From Microcebus murinus (Eukaryota > Chordata > Mammalia > Primates > Cheirogaleidae), in assembly GCF_040939455.1 (NCBI RefSeq), contig NC_134126.1, positions 682,001-746,000 of the forward strand: 64,000 bases of DNA. Direction: 5' to 3'. The translations under genes and the position numbers were made by a program. The number at the start of each line of letters is the position of its first letter. Position 1 is the stretch's first letter. Below are positions 49,496 to 61,841 of the stretch, one piece after another. The notes beneath the pieces were generated by a model, which saw only the letters and a program-made list of their open reading frames with translations, was not told the origin of the DNA and searched no databases.

Positions 49496-52400
49496 GTGAG
49501 TGGACACAGCCAGATCCGCACTGCGCCCTGCCTGACCCTCTCTCGTGGGTGAGTGGACACAGCCAGATCCGCACTGCGCCCTGCCTGCCCGTCTCCCGTG
49601 GGTGAGTGGACACAGCCAGATCCGCAGTGCGCCCTGCTTGCCCGTCTCCCGTGGGCGAGTGGACACAGCCAGATCCGCACTGCGCGCTGCCTACCCGTCT
49701 CCCGTGGGCGAGTGGACACAGCCAGATCCGCACTGCGCGCTGCCTGCCCGTCTGTCGTGGGCGAGTGGACACAGCCATATCCGCACTACGCCCTCCCTGA
49801 CCGTCTGCCGTGGGTGAGTGGACACAGCCAGATCCACACTGCGCCCTGCCTGCCCGTCTGCCGTGGGCGAGCGGACACAGCCAGATCCGCACTGTGCACT
49901 GCCTGACCATCTGCCGTGGGTGAGTGGACACAGCCAGATCCGCACTGCGCCCTGCCTGACCGCCTGTCGTGGGTGAGTGGACACAGCCAGATCCGCACTG
50001 CGCCCTGCCTGCCCGTCTGCCGTGGGTGAGTGGACACAGCCAGATCCGCACTGCGCCCTGCCTTTCCGTCTCCCGTGGGCGAGTGGACACAGCCAGATCC
50101 GCACTGCGCCCTGCCTGCCCGTCTGCCGTGGGTGATTGGACACAGCCAGATCCGCACTGCGCCCTGCCTGCCCGTCTCCCGTCAGTGAGTGGACACAGCC
50201 AGATCCGCACTGCGCACTGCCTGACCGTCTGCCGTGGGCGAGCGGACACAGCCAGATCCGCACTGCGCCCTGCCTGACCGTCTGCCGTGGGTGAGTGGAC
50301 ACAGCAAGATCCGCACTGCACCCTGCCTGACCGTCCTTCGTGGGTGAGTGGACACCGCCAGATCCGCACTGCGCCCTGCCTGCCTGTCTCCCGTGGGTGA
50401 GTGGACACAGCCAGAACCGCACTGCGCCCTGCCTGCCCCTCTCCCGTCAGTGAGTGGACACAGCCAGATCCGCACTGCTCCCTGCATGCCCGTCTCCCGT
50501 GGGTGAGTGGACACAGCCAGATCCGCACTGCGCGCTGCCTGCCCGTCTCCCGTGGGCGAGTGGACACAGCCAGATACGCACTGCGCCCTGCCTGCCCGTC
50601 TGTCGTGGGCGAGTGGACACAGCCAGATCCGCACTGCGCGCTGCCTGCCAGTCTGTCGTGGGCGAGTGGACACAGCCATATCCGCACTGCGCCCTGCCTG
50701 CCCGTCTGCCGTTGGTGAGTAGACACAGCCAGATCCACACTGCGCCGTGCCTGCCCGTCTGCCGTGGGTGAGTGGACACAGCCAGATCCGCACTGCGCCC
50801 TCCCTGACCCTCTCTGGTGGGTGAGTGGACACAGCCAGATCCGCACTGCGCTCTGCCTGCCCGTCTCCCGTGGGTGAGTGGACACAACCAGATCCGCAGT
50901 GCGCCCTGCTTGCCCGTCTCCCGTGGGCGAGTGGACACAGCCAGATCCGCACTGCGCGCTGCCTACCCGTCTCCCGTGGGCGAGTGGACACAGCCAGATC
51001 CGCACTGCGCGCTGCCTGCCCGTCTGTCGTGGGCGAGTGGACACAGCCATAACCGCACTACGCCCTGCCTAACCGTCTGCCGTGGGTGAGTGGACACAGC
51101 CAGATCCACACTGCGCCCTGCCTGCCCGTCTGCCGTGGGCGAGCGGACACAGCCAGATCCGCACTGTGCACTGCCTGACCATCTGCCGTGGGTGAGTGGA
51201 CACAGCCAGATCCGCACTGCGCCCTGCCTGACCGCCTGTCGTGGGTGAGTGGACACAGCCAGATCCGCACTGCGCCGTGCCTGCCCGTCTGCCGTGGGTG
51301 AGTGGACACAGCCAGATCCGCACTGCGCCCTGCATGCCCTTCTGCCGTGGGTGAGTGGACACAGCCAGATCCGCACTGCGCCCTTCCTGACCGTCTCCCG
51401 TGGGTGAGTGGACACAGCCAGATACGCACTGCGGCTTGCCTGCCCGTCTCACGTGGGTGAGTGGACACAGCCAGATCCGCACTGCGCCCTACATGCCCGT
51501 CTCCCGTTGGTGAGTGGACACAGCCAGATCCGCACTGCGCCCTGCCTGACCGTCCTCCGTGGGTGAGTGGACACCGCCAGATCCGCACTGCGCCCTCCCT
51601 GCCCGTCTCCCGTGGGTGAGTGGACACAGCCAGATCCGCACTGCGCCCTGCCTGCCCGTCTCCCGTCAGTTAGTGGACACAGCCAGATCCGCACTGCGCT
51701 CTGCCTGACCGCCTGCCGTTGGTGAGTGGACACAGCCAGATCTGCACTGCGCTCTGCCTGACCGTCTGCCGTGTGTGAGTGGACACAGCCAGATGCACAC
51801 TGCGCCCTGCCTGCCCGTCGGCCGTGGGCGAGTGGACACAACCAGATCCGCACTGCGCCCTGCCTGACCGTCTGCCGTTGGTGAGTGGACACAGCCAGAT
51901 CCGCACTGCGCCCTGCCTGACCGCCTGCCGTGGGTGAGTGGACACAGCCAGATCCGCACTGCGCCCTGCCTGCCCGTCTCCCGTGGGCGAGTGGATACAG
52001 CCAGATCCGCACTGCGCCCTGCTTGCCCTTCTGCCGTGGGTGAGTGGACACAGCCAGATCCGCACTGCGCCCTGCCTGACCGTCTGCCGTGTGTGAGTGG
52101 ACACATCCAGAACCACACTGCGCCCTGCCTGCCCGTATGCCGTGTGTGAGTGGACACAGCCCGATCCGCACTGCGCCCTGCCTGACCGTCTGCCGTGGGT
52201 GAGTGGACACAGCCAGATCCGCACTGCGCCCTGCCTGACCGTCTCCCGTGGGCGAGTGGACACAGCCAGATCCACACTGCGCCCTGCCTGCCCCTGTGCC
52301 GTGGGCGAGTGGACACAGCCAGATCCACACTGCGCCGTGCCTGACCGTCTGCCGTGGGTGAGTGGACACAGCCAGATCCACACTGCGCCCTGCCTGACCG

Positions 52401-54470
52401 TCTGCCGTGGGTGAGTGGACACCGCCAGATCCGCACTGCGCCCTGCCTGCCCGTCTCCCGTGGGTGAGTGGACACAGCCAGATCCGCACTGCGCCTTGCC
52501 TGCCCGTCTGCCGTGGGCGAGTGGACACTGCCAGATCCGCACTGCGCACTGCCTGACCGTCTGCCGTGGGTGAGTGGACACAGCAAGATCCGCACTGCGC
52601 CTTGCCTGCCCGTCTCCCGTAGGCGAGTGGACACAGCCACATCCGCACTGCGCCTTTCCTGCCCTTCTGCCGTGGGTGAGTGGACACAGCCAGATCCGCA
52701 CTGCGCCCTGCCTGACTGCTTGCCGTGGGTCAGTGGACACAGCCAGATCCGCACTGCGCCCTGCCTGCCCGTCTCCCGTGGGTGATTGGAAACAGCCAGA
52801 TCCGCACTGCGCGCTGCCTGCCCGTCTCCCGTGTGCGAGTGGACACAGCCAGATACGCACTACGCCCTGCCTGACCGTCTGCCGTGTGTGAGTGGACACA
52901 GCCAGATCCGCACTGCGCCCTGCCTGCCCGTCTCCTGTGGGTGAGTGGACACAGCCAGATCCGCACTGCGCCCTGCCTGCCCTTCTGCCGTGGGTGAGTG
53001 GACACCGCCAGATCCGCACAGTGCCCTGCCTGACCGTCTGCCGTGGGTGTGTGGACACAGCCAAATCCACACTGCGCCCTGCCTGCCCGTCTGCCGTGGG
53101 TGAGTGGACACAGCCAGATCCGCACTGCGTCCTGCCTGACCGTCTCCCGTGGGTGAGTGGACACAGCCAGATCCGCACTGCGCCCTGCCTGCCCGTCTCT
53201 CGTGGGTGAGTGGACACAGCCAGATCCGCACTGCACCTTGCCTGCCCGTCTCCCGTGGGTGAGTGGACACAGCCAGATCCGCACTGCGCCCTGCCTGCCC
53301 GTCTCCCGAGGGTGAGTGGACACAGCCAGATCCGCACTGCGCCCTGCCTGCCCGTCTCCCGTGGGTGAGTGGACACAGCCAGATCCGCACTGCGCGCTGC
53401 CTGCCCGTCTGTCGTGGGCGAGTGGACACAGCCATATCCGCACTACGCCCTGCCTGACCGTCTGCCGTGGGTGAGTGGACAAAGCCAGATCCACACTGCG
53501 CCCTGCCTGCCCGTCTCCCGTGGGCGAGCGGACACAGCCAGATCCGCACTGCGCCCTGCCTGACCGTCTACCGTAGGTGAGTGGACACAGCCAGATCCGC
53601 ACTGCGCCCTGCCTGCCCGTCTGCCGTGGGCGAGTGGACACAGCCAGATCCGCACTGCGCCCTGCCTGACCGTCTGCTGTGGGTGAGTGGACACAGCCAG
53701 ATCCACAATGCGCCCTGCCTGCCCCTATGCTGTTGGCGAGTTGACACAGCCAGATCCGCACTGCGCCCTGCCTGACTGTCTGCCGTGGGCGAGTGGACAC
53801 AGCCAGATCTGCACTGCGCCCTGCCTGACCGCCTGCCGTGGGTGAGTGGACACAGCCAGATCCGCACTGCGCCCTGCCTGCCCGTCTCCCGTGGGCGAGT
53901 GGACACAGCCAGATCCGCACTGCGCCCTGCCTGCCCTTCTGCCGTGGGTGAGTGAACACAGCCAGATCCGCACTGCGCGCTGCCTGCCCGTCTCCCGTCA
54001 GTGAGTGGACACAGCCAGATCCGCACTGCGCCCTACCTGCCCGTCTCCCGTGGGCGAGTGGACACAGCCCGTTCCGCACTGCGCTCTGCCTGCCCGTCTG
54101 CCGTGGGTGAGTGGACACAGCCAGATCCACACTGTGCCCTGCCTTACCGCCTGCCGTTGGTGAGTGGACACAGCCAGATCCGCACTGCGCCCTGCCTGCC
54201 CGTCACCCGTGGGCGAGTGGACACAGCCAGATCCGCACTGCGCCCTGCCTGACCGCCTGCCGTGGGTGAGTGGACACAGCCAGATCCGCACTGCGCCCTG
54301 TATGACCGTCTGCCGTGGGTGAGTGGACACAGCCAGATCCGCACTGCGCGCTGCCTGCCCCTCTCACGTGGGTGAGTGGACACAGCCAGATCCGCACTGC
54401 GCCCTGCCTGCCCGTCTCCCGTGGGCGAGCGGACACATCTAGATCCGCACTGCGCCCTGCCTGCCCGTCT
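49496..54470 (+). repeat. 5.4-kb higher-order unit F, copy 2
   Basis: Partner of 44,090-49,117. Relative to copy 1 it lacks one monomer near 52,580 (TAACTGCCTGCCG tail in copy 1 at about 47,200) and one near 52,690 (GACCGTCTACCG tail at about 47,360). It has one extra near 53,600-53,650. Identity ends near 54,470, where a CATGGTTGACTGG start replaces GTTGGTGAGTCG. Confidence 0.88.
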
Positions 54471-57400
54471 CCCATGGTTGACTGGACACAGCCAGATCCG
54501 CACTGCGCCCTGCCTGCCCGTCTCCCGTGGGTGAGTGGACACAGCCAGATCCGCACTGCGCCCTGCCTGCCCGTCTCCCGTGGGTGAGTGGACAGAGCCA
54601 GATCCACACTGCGCCGTGCCTGCCCGTCTGCCGTGGGCGAGTGGACACTGCCAGATCCGCACTGCGCACTGCCTGACCGTCTGCCGTGGGTGAGTGGACA
54701 CAGCCAGATCCGCACTGCGCCCTGCCTAACCGCCTGCCGTGGGTGAGTGGACACAGCAAGATCCGCACTGCGCCTTGCCTGCCCGTCTCCCGTGGGCGAG
54801 TGGACACAGCCACATCCGCACTGCGCCTTTCCTGCCCTTCTGCCGTGGGTGAGTGGACACAGCCAGATCCGCACTGCGCCCTGCCTGACCGTCTACCGTG
54901 GGTGAGTGGACACAGCCAGATCCGCACTGCGCCCTGCCTGACTGCTTGCCGTGGGTGAGTGGACACAGCCAGTTCCGCACTGCGCCCTGCGTGTCCGCCT
55001 GCCGTGGGTGAGTGGACACAGCCAGATCCGCACTGCGCCCTGCCTGCCCGTCTCCCGTGGGTGAGTGGAAACAGCCAGATCCGCACTGCGCGCTGCCTGC
55101 CCGTCTCCCGTGTGCGAGTGGACACAGCCAGATACGCACTACGCCCTGCCTGACCGTCTGCCGTGTGTGAGTGGACACAGCCAGATCCGCACTGCGCCCT
55201 GCCTGCCCATCTCCTGTGGGTGAGTGGACACAGCCAGATCCGCACTGCGCCCTGCCTGACCGTCTGCCGTGGGTGAGTGGACACAGCCAGATCCGCACTG
55301 CGCCCTGCCTGACCGCCTGCCGTGGGTGAGTGGACACAGCCAGATCCGCACTGCGCCCTGCCTGCCCGTCTTCCGGGGGCGAGTGGACACAGCCAGATCC
55401 GCACTGCGCCCTGCCTGCCCTTCTGCCGTGGGTGAGTGGACACAGCCAGATCCGCACAGTGCCCTGCCTGACCGTCTGCCGTGGGTGTGTGGACACAGCC
55501 AGATCCACACTGCGCCCTGCCTGCCCGTCTGCCGTGGGTGAGTGGACACAGCCAGATCCGCACTGCGTCCTGCCTGACCGTCTCCCGTGGGTGAGTGGAC
55601 ACAGCCAGATCCGCACTGCGCCCTGCCTGCCCGTCTCCCGTGGGTGAGTGGACACAGCCAGATCCGCACTGCACCTTGCCTGCCCGTCTCCCGTCAGTGA
55701 GTGGACACAGCCAGATCCGCACTGAGCCCTGCCTGCCCGTCTCCCGTGGGTGAGTGGACACAGCCAGATCCGCACTGCGCCCTGCCTGCCCGTCTCCCGA
55801 TGGTGAGTGGACACAGCCAGATCCGCACTGCGCCCTGCCTGCCCGTCTCCCGTGGGTGAGTGGACACAGCCAGATCCGCACTGCGCGCTGCCTGCCCGTT
55901 TGTCGTGGGCGAGTGGACACAGCCATATCCGCACTACGCCCTGCCTGACCGTCTGCCGTGGGTGAGTGGACAAAGCCAGATCCACACTGCGCCCTGCCTG
56001 CCCGTCTCCCGTGGGCGAGCGGACACAGCCAGATCCGCACTGCGCCCTGCCTGACCGTCTACCGTAGGTGAGTGGACACAGCCAGATCCGCACTGCGCCC
56101 TGCCTGCCCGTCTGCCGTGGGCGAGTGGACACAGCCAGATCTGCACTGCGCCCTGCCTGACCGCCTGCCGTGGGCGAGTGGACACAGCCAGATCTGCACT
56201 GCGCCCTGCCTGACCGCCTGCCGTGGGTGAGTGGACACAGCCAGATCCGCACTGCGCCCTGCCTGCCCGTCTCCCGTGGGCGAGTGGACACAGCCATATC
56301 CGCACTGCGCCCTGCCTGCCCTTCTGCCGTGGGTGAGTGAACACAGCCAGATCCGCACTGCGCGCTGCCTGCCCGTCTCCCGTCAGTGAGTGGACACAGC
56401 CAGATCCGCACTGCGCCCTACCTGCCCGTCTCCCGTGGGCGAGGGGACACAGCCCGTTTCGCACTGCGCTCTGCCTGCCCGTCTGCCGTGGGTGAGTGGA
56501 CACAGCCAGATCCACACTGCGCCCTGCCTTACCGCCTGCCGTGGGTTAGTGGACACAGCCAGATCCGCACTGCGCCCTGCCTGCCCGTCACCCGTGGGCG
56601 AGTGGACACAGCCAGATCCGCACTGCGCCCTGCCTGACAGCCTGCCGTGGGTGAGTGGACACAGCCAGATCCGCAGTGCGTCCTGCCTGCCCATCTCCCG
56701 TGGGCGAGTGGACACAGCCAGATCCGCACTGCGCCCTGCCTGCCCTTCTGCCGTGGGTGAGTGGACACAGCCAGATCCGCACTGCGCCCTGCCTGACCGT
56801 CTGCCGTGGGTGAGTGGACACAGCCAGATCCGCACTGCGCCCTGCCTTACCGCCTGCCGTGGGTGAGTGGACACAGCCAGATCCGCACTGCGCCCTGCCT
56901 GCCCGTCTTCCGGGGGCGAGTGGACACAGCCAGATCCGCACTGCGACCTGCCTGCCCTTCTGCCGTGGGTGAGTGGACACAGCCAGATCCGCACTGCGCC
57001 CTGCCTGCCCTTCTGCCGTGGGTGTGTGGACACAGCCAGATCCACACTGCGCCCTGCCTGCCCGTCTCCCGTGGGTGAGTGGACACAGCCAGATCCGCAC
57101 TGCACCTTGCCTGCCCGTCTGTCGTCAGTGAGTGGACACAGCCAGATCCGCACTGCGCCCTGCCTGCCCCTATGCTGTGGGCGAGTGGACACAGCCAGAT
57201 CCGCACTTCGCCCTGCCTGACCGTCTGCCGTGGGTGAGTGGACACAGCCAGATCTGCACTGCGCCCTGCCTGACCGCCTGCCGTGGGTGAGTGGACACAG
57301 CCAGATACGCACTGCGCCCTGCCTGCCCGTCTCCCGTGGGCGAGTGGACACAGCCAGATCCGCACTGCGCCCTGCCTGCCCTTCTGCCGTGGGTGAGTGA

Positions 57401-58440
57401 ATACAGCCAGATCCGCACTGCGCCCTGCCTGCCCGTCTCCCGTCAGTGAGTGGACACAGCCAGATCCGCACTGCGCCCTACCTGCCCGTCTCCCGTGGGC
57501 GAGTGGACACATCCCGATCCGCACTGCGCTCTGCCTGCCCGTCTGCCGTGGGTGAGTGGACACAGCCAGATCCGCACTGCGCCTTGCTTGCCCGTCTCTC
57601 GTCAGTGAGTGGACACAGCCAGATACGCACTGCGCCCTGCCTGCCCGTCTCCCGTGGGCGAGTGGACACAGCCAGTTCCGCACTGCGCCCTGCCTGCCCA
57701 TCTCCAGTGGGCGAGTGGACACAGCCAGATCCGCACTGCGCCCTGCCTGCCCGTCTCCAGTGGGCGAGTGGACACAGCCAGATCCACACTGCGCCCTGCC
57801 TGCCCGTCTGCCGTGGGTGAGTGGACACAGCCAGATCCGCACTGCGCCCTGCCTGACCGTCTCCCGTGGGTGTGTGGACACAGCCAGATCCGCACTGCGC
57901 GCTGCCTGCCCGTCTCCCGTGGGCGAGTGGACACAGCCAGATACGCACTACGCCCTGCCTGACCGTCTGCCGTGTGTGAGTGGACACAGCCAGATCCGCA
58001 CTGCGCCCTGCCTGCCCATCTCCCGTGGGTGAGTGGACACAGCCAGATCCGCACTGCGCCCTGCCTGACCGTCTGCCGTGGGCGAGTGGACACAGCCAGA
58101 TCCGCACTGCGCCCTGCCTGACCGCCTGCCGTGGGTGAGTGGACACAGCCAGATCCGCACTGCGCCCTGCCTGCCCGTCTGCCGTGGGTGAGTGGACACA
58201 GCCAGATCCGCACTGCGCCCTACCTGCCCGTCTCCCGCGGGTTAGTGGACACAGCCAGATCCGCACTGCACCCTGCCTGACCGTCCTTCGTGGGTGAGTG
58301 GACACCGCCAGATCCGCACTGCGCCCTGCCTGCCCGTCTCCCGTGGGTGAGTGGACACAGCCAGATCCGCACTGCGCCCTGCCTGCCCGTCTCCCGTCAG
58401 TGAGTGGACACAGCCAGATCCGCACTGCGCCCTGCCTGAC
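54471..58440 (+). repeat. Partial third version of unit F and mixed satellite
   Basis: About 54,650-54,990 aligns with 47,120-47,460 (7,526 bp, 142 monomers). About 55,440-56,050 aligns with 53,000-53,560 at 2,438-2,491 bp (46-47 monomers). 56,380-56,640 aligns with 54,000-54,250 at 2,385 bp (45 monomers). From about 56,650 to 58,440 the monomers are a mixture with TCTTCCGGGGGCG and TCTCCAGTGGGCG tails seen also near 3,800, 5,100 and 25,700. Only satellite is present. Confidence 0.78.
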
Positions 58441-58452
58441 CGTCTGCCGTGG

Positions 58453-58504
58453 GTGAGTGGACACAGCAGATCCGCACTGCGCCCTGCCTGACCTTCTCCC
58501 GTGG
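58453..58504 (+). repeat. 52-bp monomer (-1)
   Basis: The start reads GGACACAGCAGATCC where GGACACAGCCAGATCC is expected, losing one C near 58,468. It lies at the left edge of the distant duplication. The corresponding monomer near 24,485 is full length. Confidence 0.95.
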
Positions 58505-59564
58505 GTGAGTGGACACAGCCAGATCCGCACTGCGCCTTGCCTGCCCGTCTCACGTGGGTGAGTGGACACAGCCAGATCCGCACTGCGCCCTACCTGCACG
58601 TCTCCCGTGGGTGAGTGGACACAGCCAGATGCGCACTGCACCCTGCCTGTCCGTCCTTCGTGGATGAGTGGACACCGCCAGATCCGCACTGCGCCCTGCC
58701 TGCCCGTCTCCCGTGGGTGAGTGGACACAGCCAGATCCGCACTGCGCCCTGCCTGCCCGTCTCCCGTCAGTGAGTGGACACAGCCAGATCCGCACTGCGC
58801 CCTGCCTGACCGTCTGCTGTCGGTGAGTGGACACAGCCAGATCCGCACTGCGCCCTGCCTGCCCGTCTGCCGTGGGCGAGTGGACACAGCCCGATCCGCA
58901 CTGCGCCCTGCCTGACCGTCTGCCGTGGGTGAGTGGACACAGCCAGATCCGCACTGCGCCCTGCCTACCCGTCTGCCGTGGGCGAGTGGACACTGCCAGA
59001 TCCGCACTGCGCCCTGCCTGACGGTCAGCCGTGGGTGAGTGGACACAGCCAGATCCACACTGCGCCCTGCCTGCCCCTCTGCCGTGGGCGAGTGGACACA
59101 GCCAGATCCGCACTGCGCCCTGCCTGCCCGTCTGCTGTGGGTGAGTGGACACAGCCAGATCCACACTGCGTCCTGCCTGTCCCTATGCTGTGGGCGAGTG
59201 GACACAGCCAGATCCGCACTGCGCCCTGCCTGACCGTCTGCCGTGGGTGAGTGGACACAGCCAGATCTGCACTGCGCCCTGCCTGACCGCCTGCCGTGGG
59301 TGAGTGGACACAGCCAGATCCGCACTGCGCCCTGCCTTTCCGTCTCCCGTGGGCGAGTGGACACAGCCAGATCCGCACTGCGCCCTGCCTGCCCGTCTCC
59401 CGTCAGTGAGTGGACACAGCCAGATCCGCACTGCGCCTTACCTGCCCGTCTCCCGTGGGCGAGTGGACACAGCCCGATCCGCACTGCGCTCTGCCTGCCC
59501 GTCTGCCGTGGGTGAGTGGACACAGCCAGATCCGCACTGCTCCTTGCCTGCCCGTCTCCCGTCA

Positions 59565-59618
59565 GTGAGTGGACACAGCCAGATCCGCACTGCGCCCCTG
59601 CCTGCCCGTCTCCCGTGG
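59565..59618 (+). repeat. 54-bp monomer (+1 C), shared with 25,597
   Basis: The core reads CTGCGCCCCTGCC, the same four-C insertion as at 25,597-25,650, inside the same variant neighbourhood. One insertion followed by duplication explains both. Confidence 0.95.
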
Positions 59619-61579
59619 GCGAGTGGACACAGCCAGATCCGCACTGCGCCCTGCCTGCCCGTCTCCAGTGGGCGAGTGGACACAGCCAGATCCGCACTGC
59701 GCCGTGCCTGCCCATCTCCAGTGGGCGAGTGGACTCAGCCAGATCCACACTGCGCCCTGCCTGCCCGTCTGCCGTGGGTGAGTGGACACAGCCAGATCCG
59801 CACTGCGCCCTGCCTGACCGTCTCCCGTGGGTGAGTGGACACAGCCAGATCCGCACTGCGCCCTGCCTGCCCGTCTCCCGTGGGTGAGTGGACACAGCCA
59901 GATTCGCACTGCACCTTGCCTGCCCGTCTCCTGTCAGTGAGTGGACACAGCCAGATCCGCACTGTGCCCTTCCTGCCCGTCTCCCGTGGGTGAGTGGACA
60001 CAGCCAGATTCGCACTGCACCTTGCCTGCCCGTCTCCTGTCAGTGAGTGGACACAGCCAGATCCGCACTGTGCCCTTCCTGCCCGTCTCCCGTGGGCGAG
60101 TGGACACAGCCAGATCCGCACTGCGCCCTGCCTGACCGTCTGCCGTGGGTGAGTGGACACAGTCAGATCCGCACTGCGCCCTGCCTGACCGTCTGCCGTG
60201 GGTGAGTGGACACAGCCAGATCCACACTGCGCCCTGCCTGCCCGTCTGCCGTGGGTGAGTGGACACAGCCAGATCCGCAATGCGCCCTGCCTGACCGTCT
60301 CCCGTGGGTGAGTGGACACAGCCAGATCCGCACTGCGCCCTGCCTGCCCGTCTCCCGTGGGTGAGTGGACACAGCCAGATCCGCACTGCACCGTGCCTGC
60401 CCGTCTCCCGTCAGTGAGTGGACACAGCCAGATCCGCACTGCGCCCTGCCTGCCCGTCTCCCGTGGGTGAGTGGACACAGCCAGATCCGCACTGCGCGCT
60501 GCCTGCCCGTCTCCCGTGGGCGAGTGGAAACAGCCAGATCCGCACTGCGCGCTGCCTGCCCGTCTGTCGTGGGCGAGTGGACACAGCCATATCCGCACTG
60601 CGCCCTGCCTGCCCGTGTGCCGTGGGTGAGTGGACACCGCCAGATCCGCACTGCGCCCTGCCTGCCCTTCTTCCGTGGGTGAGTGGACACAGACAGATCC
60701 GCACTGCGCGCTGCCTGCCCGTCTCCCGTTGGCGAGTGGACACAGCCATATCCGCACTGCGCGCTGCCTGCCCGTCTGTCGTGGGCGAGTGGACACAGCC
60801 ATATCCGCACTACGCCCTGCCTGACCGTCTGCCGTCGGTGAGTGGACACAGCCAGATCCACACTGCGCCCTGCCTGTCCCTATGCTGTGGGCGAGTGGAC
60901 ACAGCCAGTACCGCACTGCGCCCTGCCTGACCCTCTGCCGTGGGTGAGTGGACACAGCCAGATCTGCACTGCGCCCTGCCTGCCCGTCTGCCGTGGGTGA
61001 GTGGACACAGCCAGATCCGCAATGCGCCCTGCCTGACCGTCTCCCGTGGGTGAGTGGACACAGCCAGATCCGCACTGCGCCCTGCCTGCCCGTCTCCCGT
61101 GGGTGAGTGGACACAGCCAGATCCGCACTGCACCGTGCCTGCCCGTCTCCCGTCAGTGAGTGGACACAGCCAGATCCGCACTGCGCCCTGCCTGCCCGTC
61201 TCCCGTGGGTGAGTGGACACAGCCAGATCCGCACTGCGCGCTGCCAGCCCGTCTCCCGTGGGCGAGTGGAAACAGCCAGATCCGCACTGCGCCCTGCCTG
61301 CCCTTCTGCCGTGGGTGAGTGTACACAGCCAGATCCGCACTGCGCCCTGCCTGACCGCCTGTCGTGGGTGAGTGGACACAGCCAGATCCGCACTGCGCCC
61401 TGCCTGACCGCCTGTCGTGGGTGAGTGGACACAGCCAGATCCGCACTGCGCCCTGCCTGCCCGTCTGCCCTGGGTGAGTGGACACAGCCAGATCCACACT
61501 GCGCCCTGCCTGCCCGTCTGCCGTGGGTGAGTGGACACAGCCAGATCCGCACTGCGCCCTTCCTGACCATCTCCCGTGG

Positions 61580-61631
61580 GTGATGGACACAGCCAGATCC
61601 GCACTGCGGCTTGCCTGCCCGTCACACGTGG
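61580..61631 (+). repeat. 52-bp monomer (-1) in the conserved start
   Basis: The start reads GTGATGGACACAGCC where GTGAGTGGACACAGCC is expected. This is one of the few length changes inside the otherwise conserved first 20 bases. Phase becomes -5. Confidence 0.95.
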
Positions 61632-61790
61632 GTGAGTGGACACAGCCAGATCCGCACTGCGCCCTACCTGCCCGTCTCCCGTTGGTGAGTGGACACAGCC
61701 AGATCCGCACTGCGCCCTGCCTGACCGTCCTTCGTGGGTGAGTGGACACCGCCAGATCCGCACTGCGCCCTGCCTGCCCGTCTCCCGTGG

Positions 61791-61841
61791 GTGAGTGGAC
61801 ACAGCCCGATTCACTGCGCCCTGCCTGCCCGTCTCCCGTCA
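61791..61841 (+). repeat. 51-bp monomer (-2)
   Basis: The core reads CAGCCCGATTCACTGCGCC where CAGCCCGATCCGCACTGCG is expected. It is two bases shorter and has lost its CCGC core. It is the only two-base change seen in the array. Phase becomes -7 and stays so to the end. Confidence 0.94.

Larger units (their letters stand above)
58440..60870 (+). repeat. Distant copy of 24,470-26,900
   Basis: Aligns with 24,470-26,900 at an offset of 33,968 bp in the same orientation. This is 641 monomers minus five bases, explained by the small indels in between and at the left edge. Both copies include the 54-bp monomer with four C, the doubled GATTCGCACTGCACC plus TCTCCTGTCAG block (about 25,933 and 26,040; about 59,901 and 60,008) and the GGACTCAGCC start. 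Differences include CGCACTGCCTGACC near 25,826 against CGCCCTGCCTGACC near 59,794. Confidence 0.9.
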
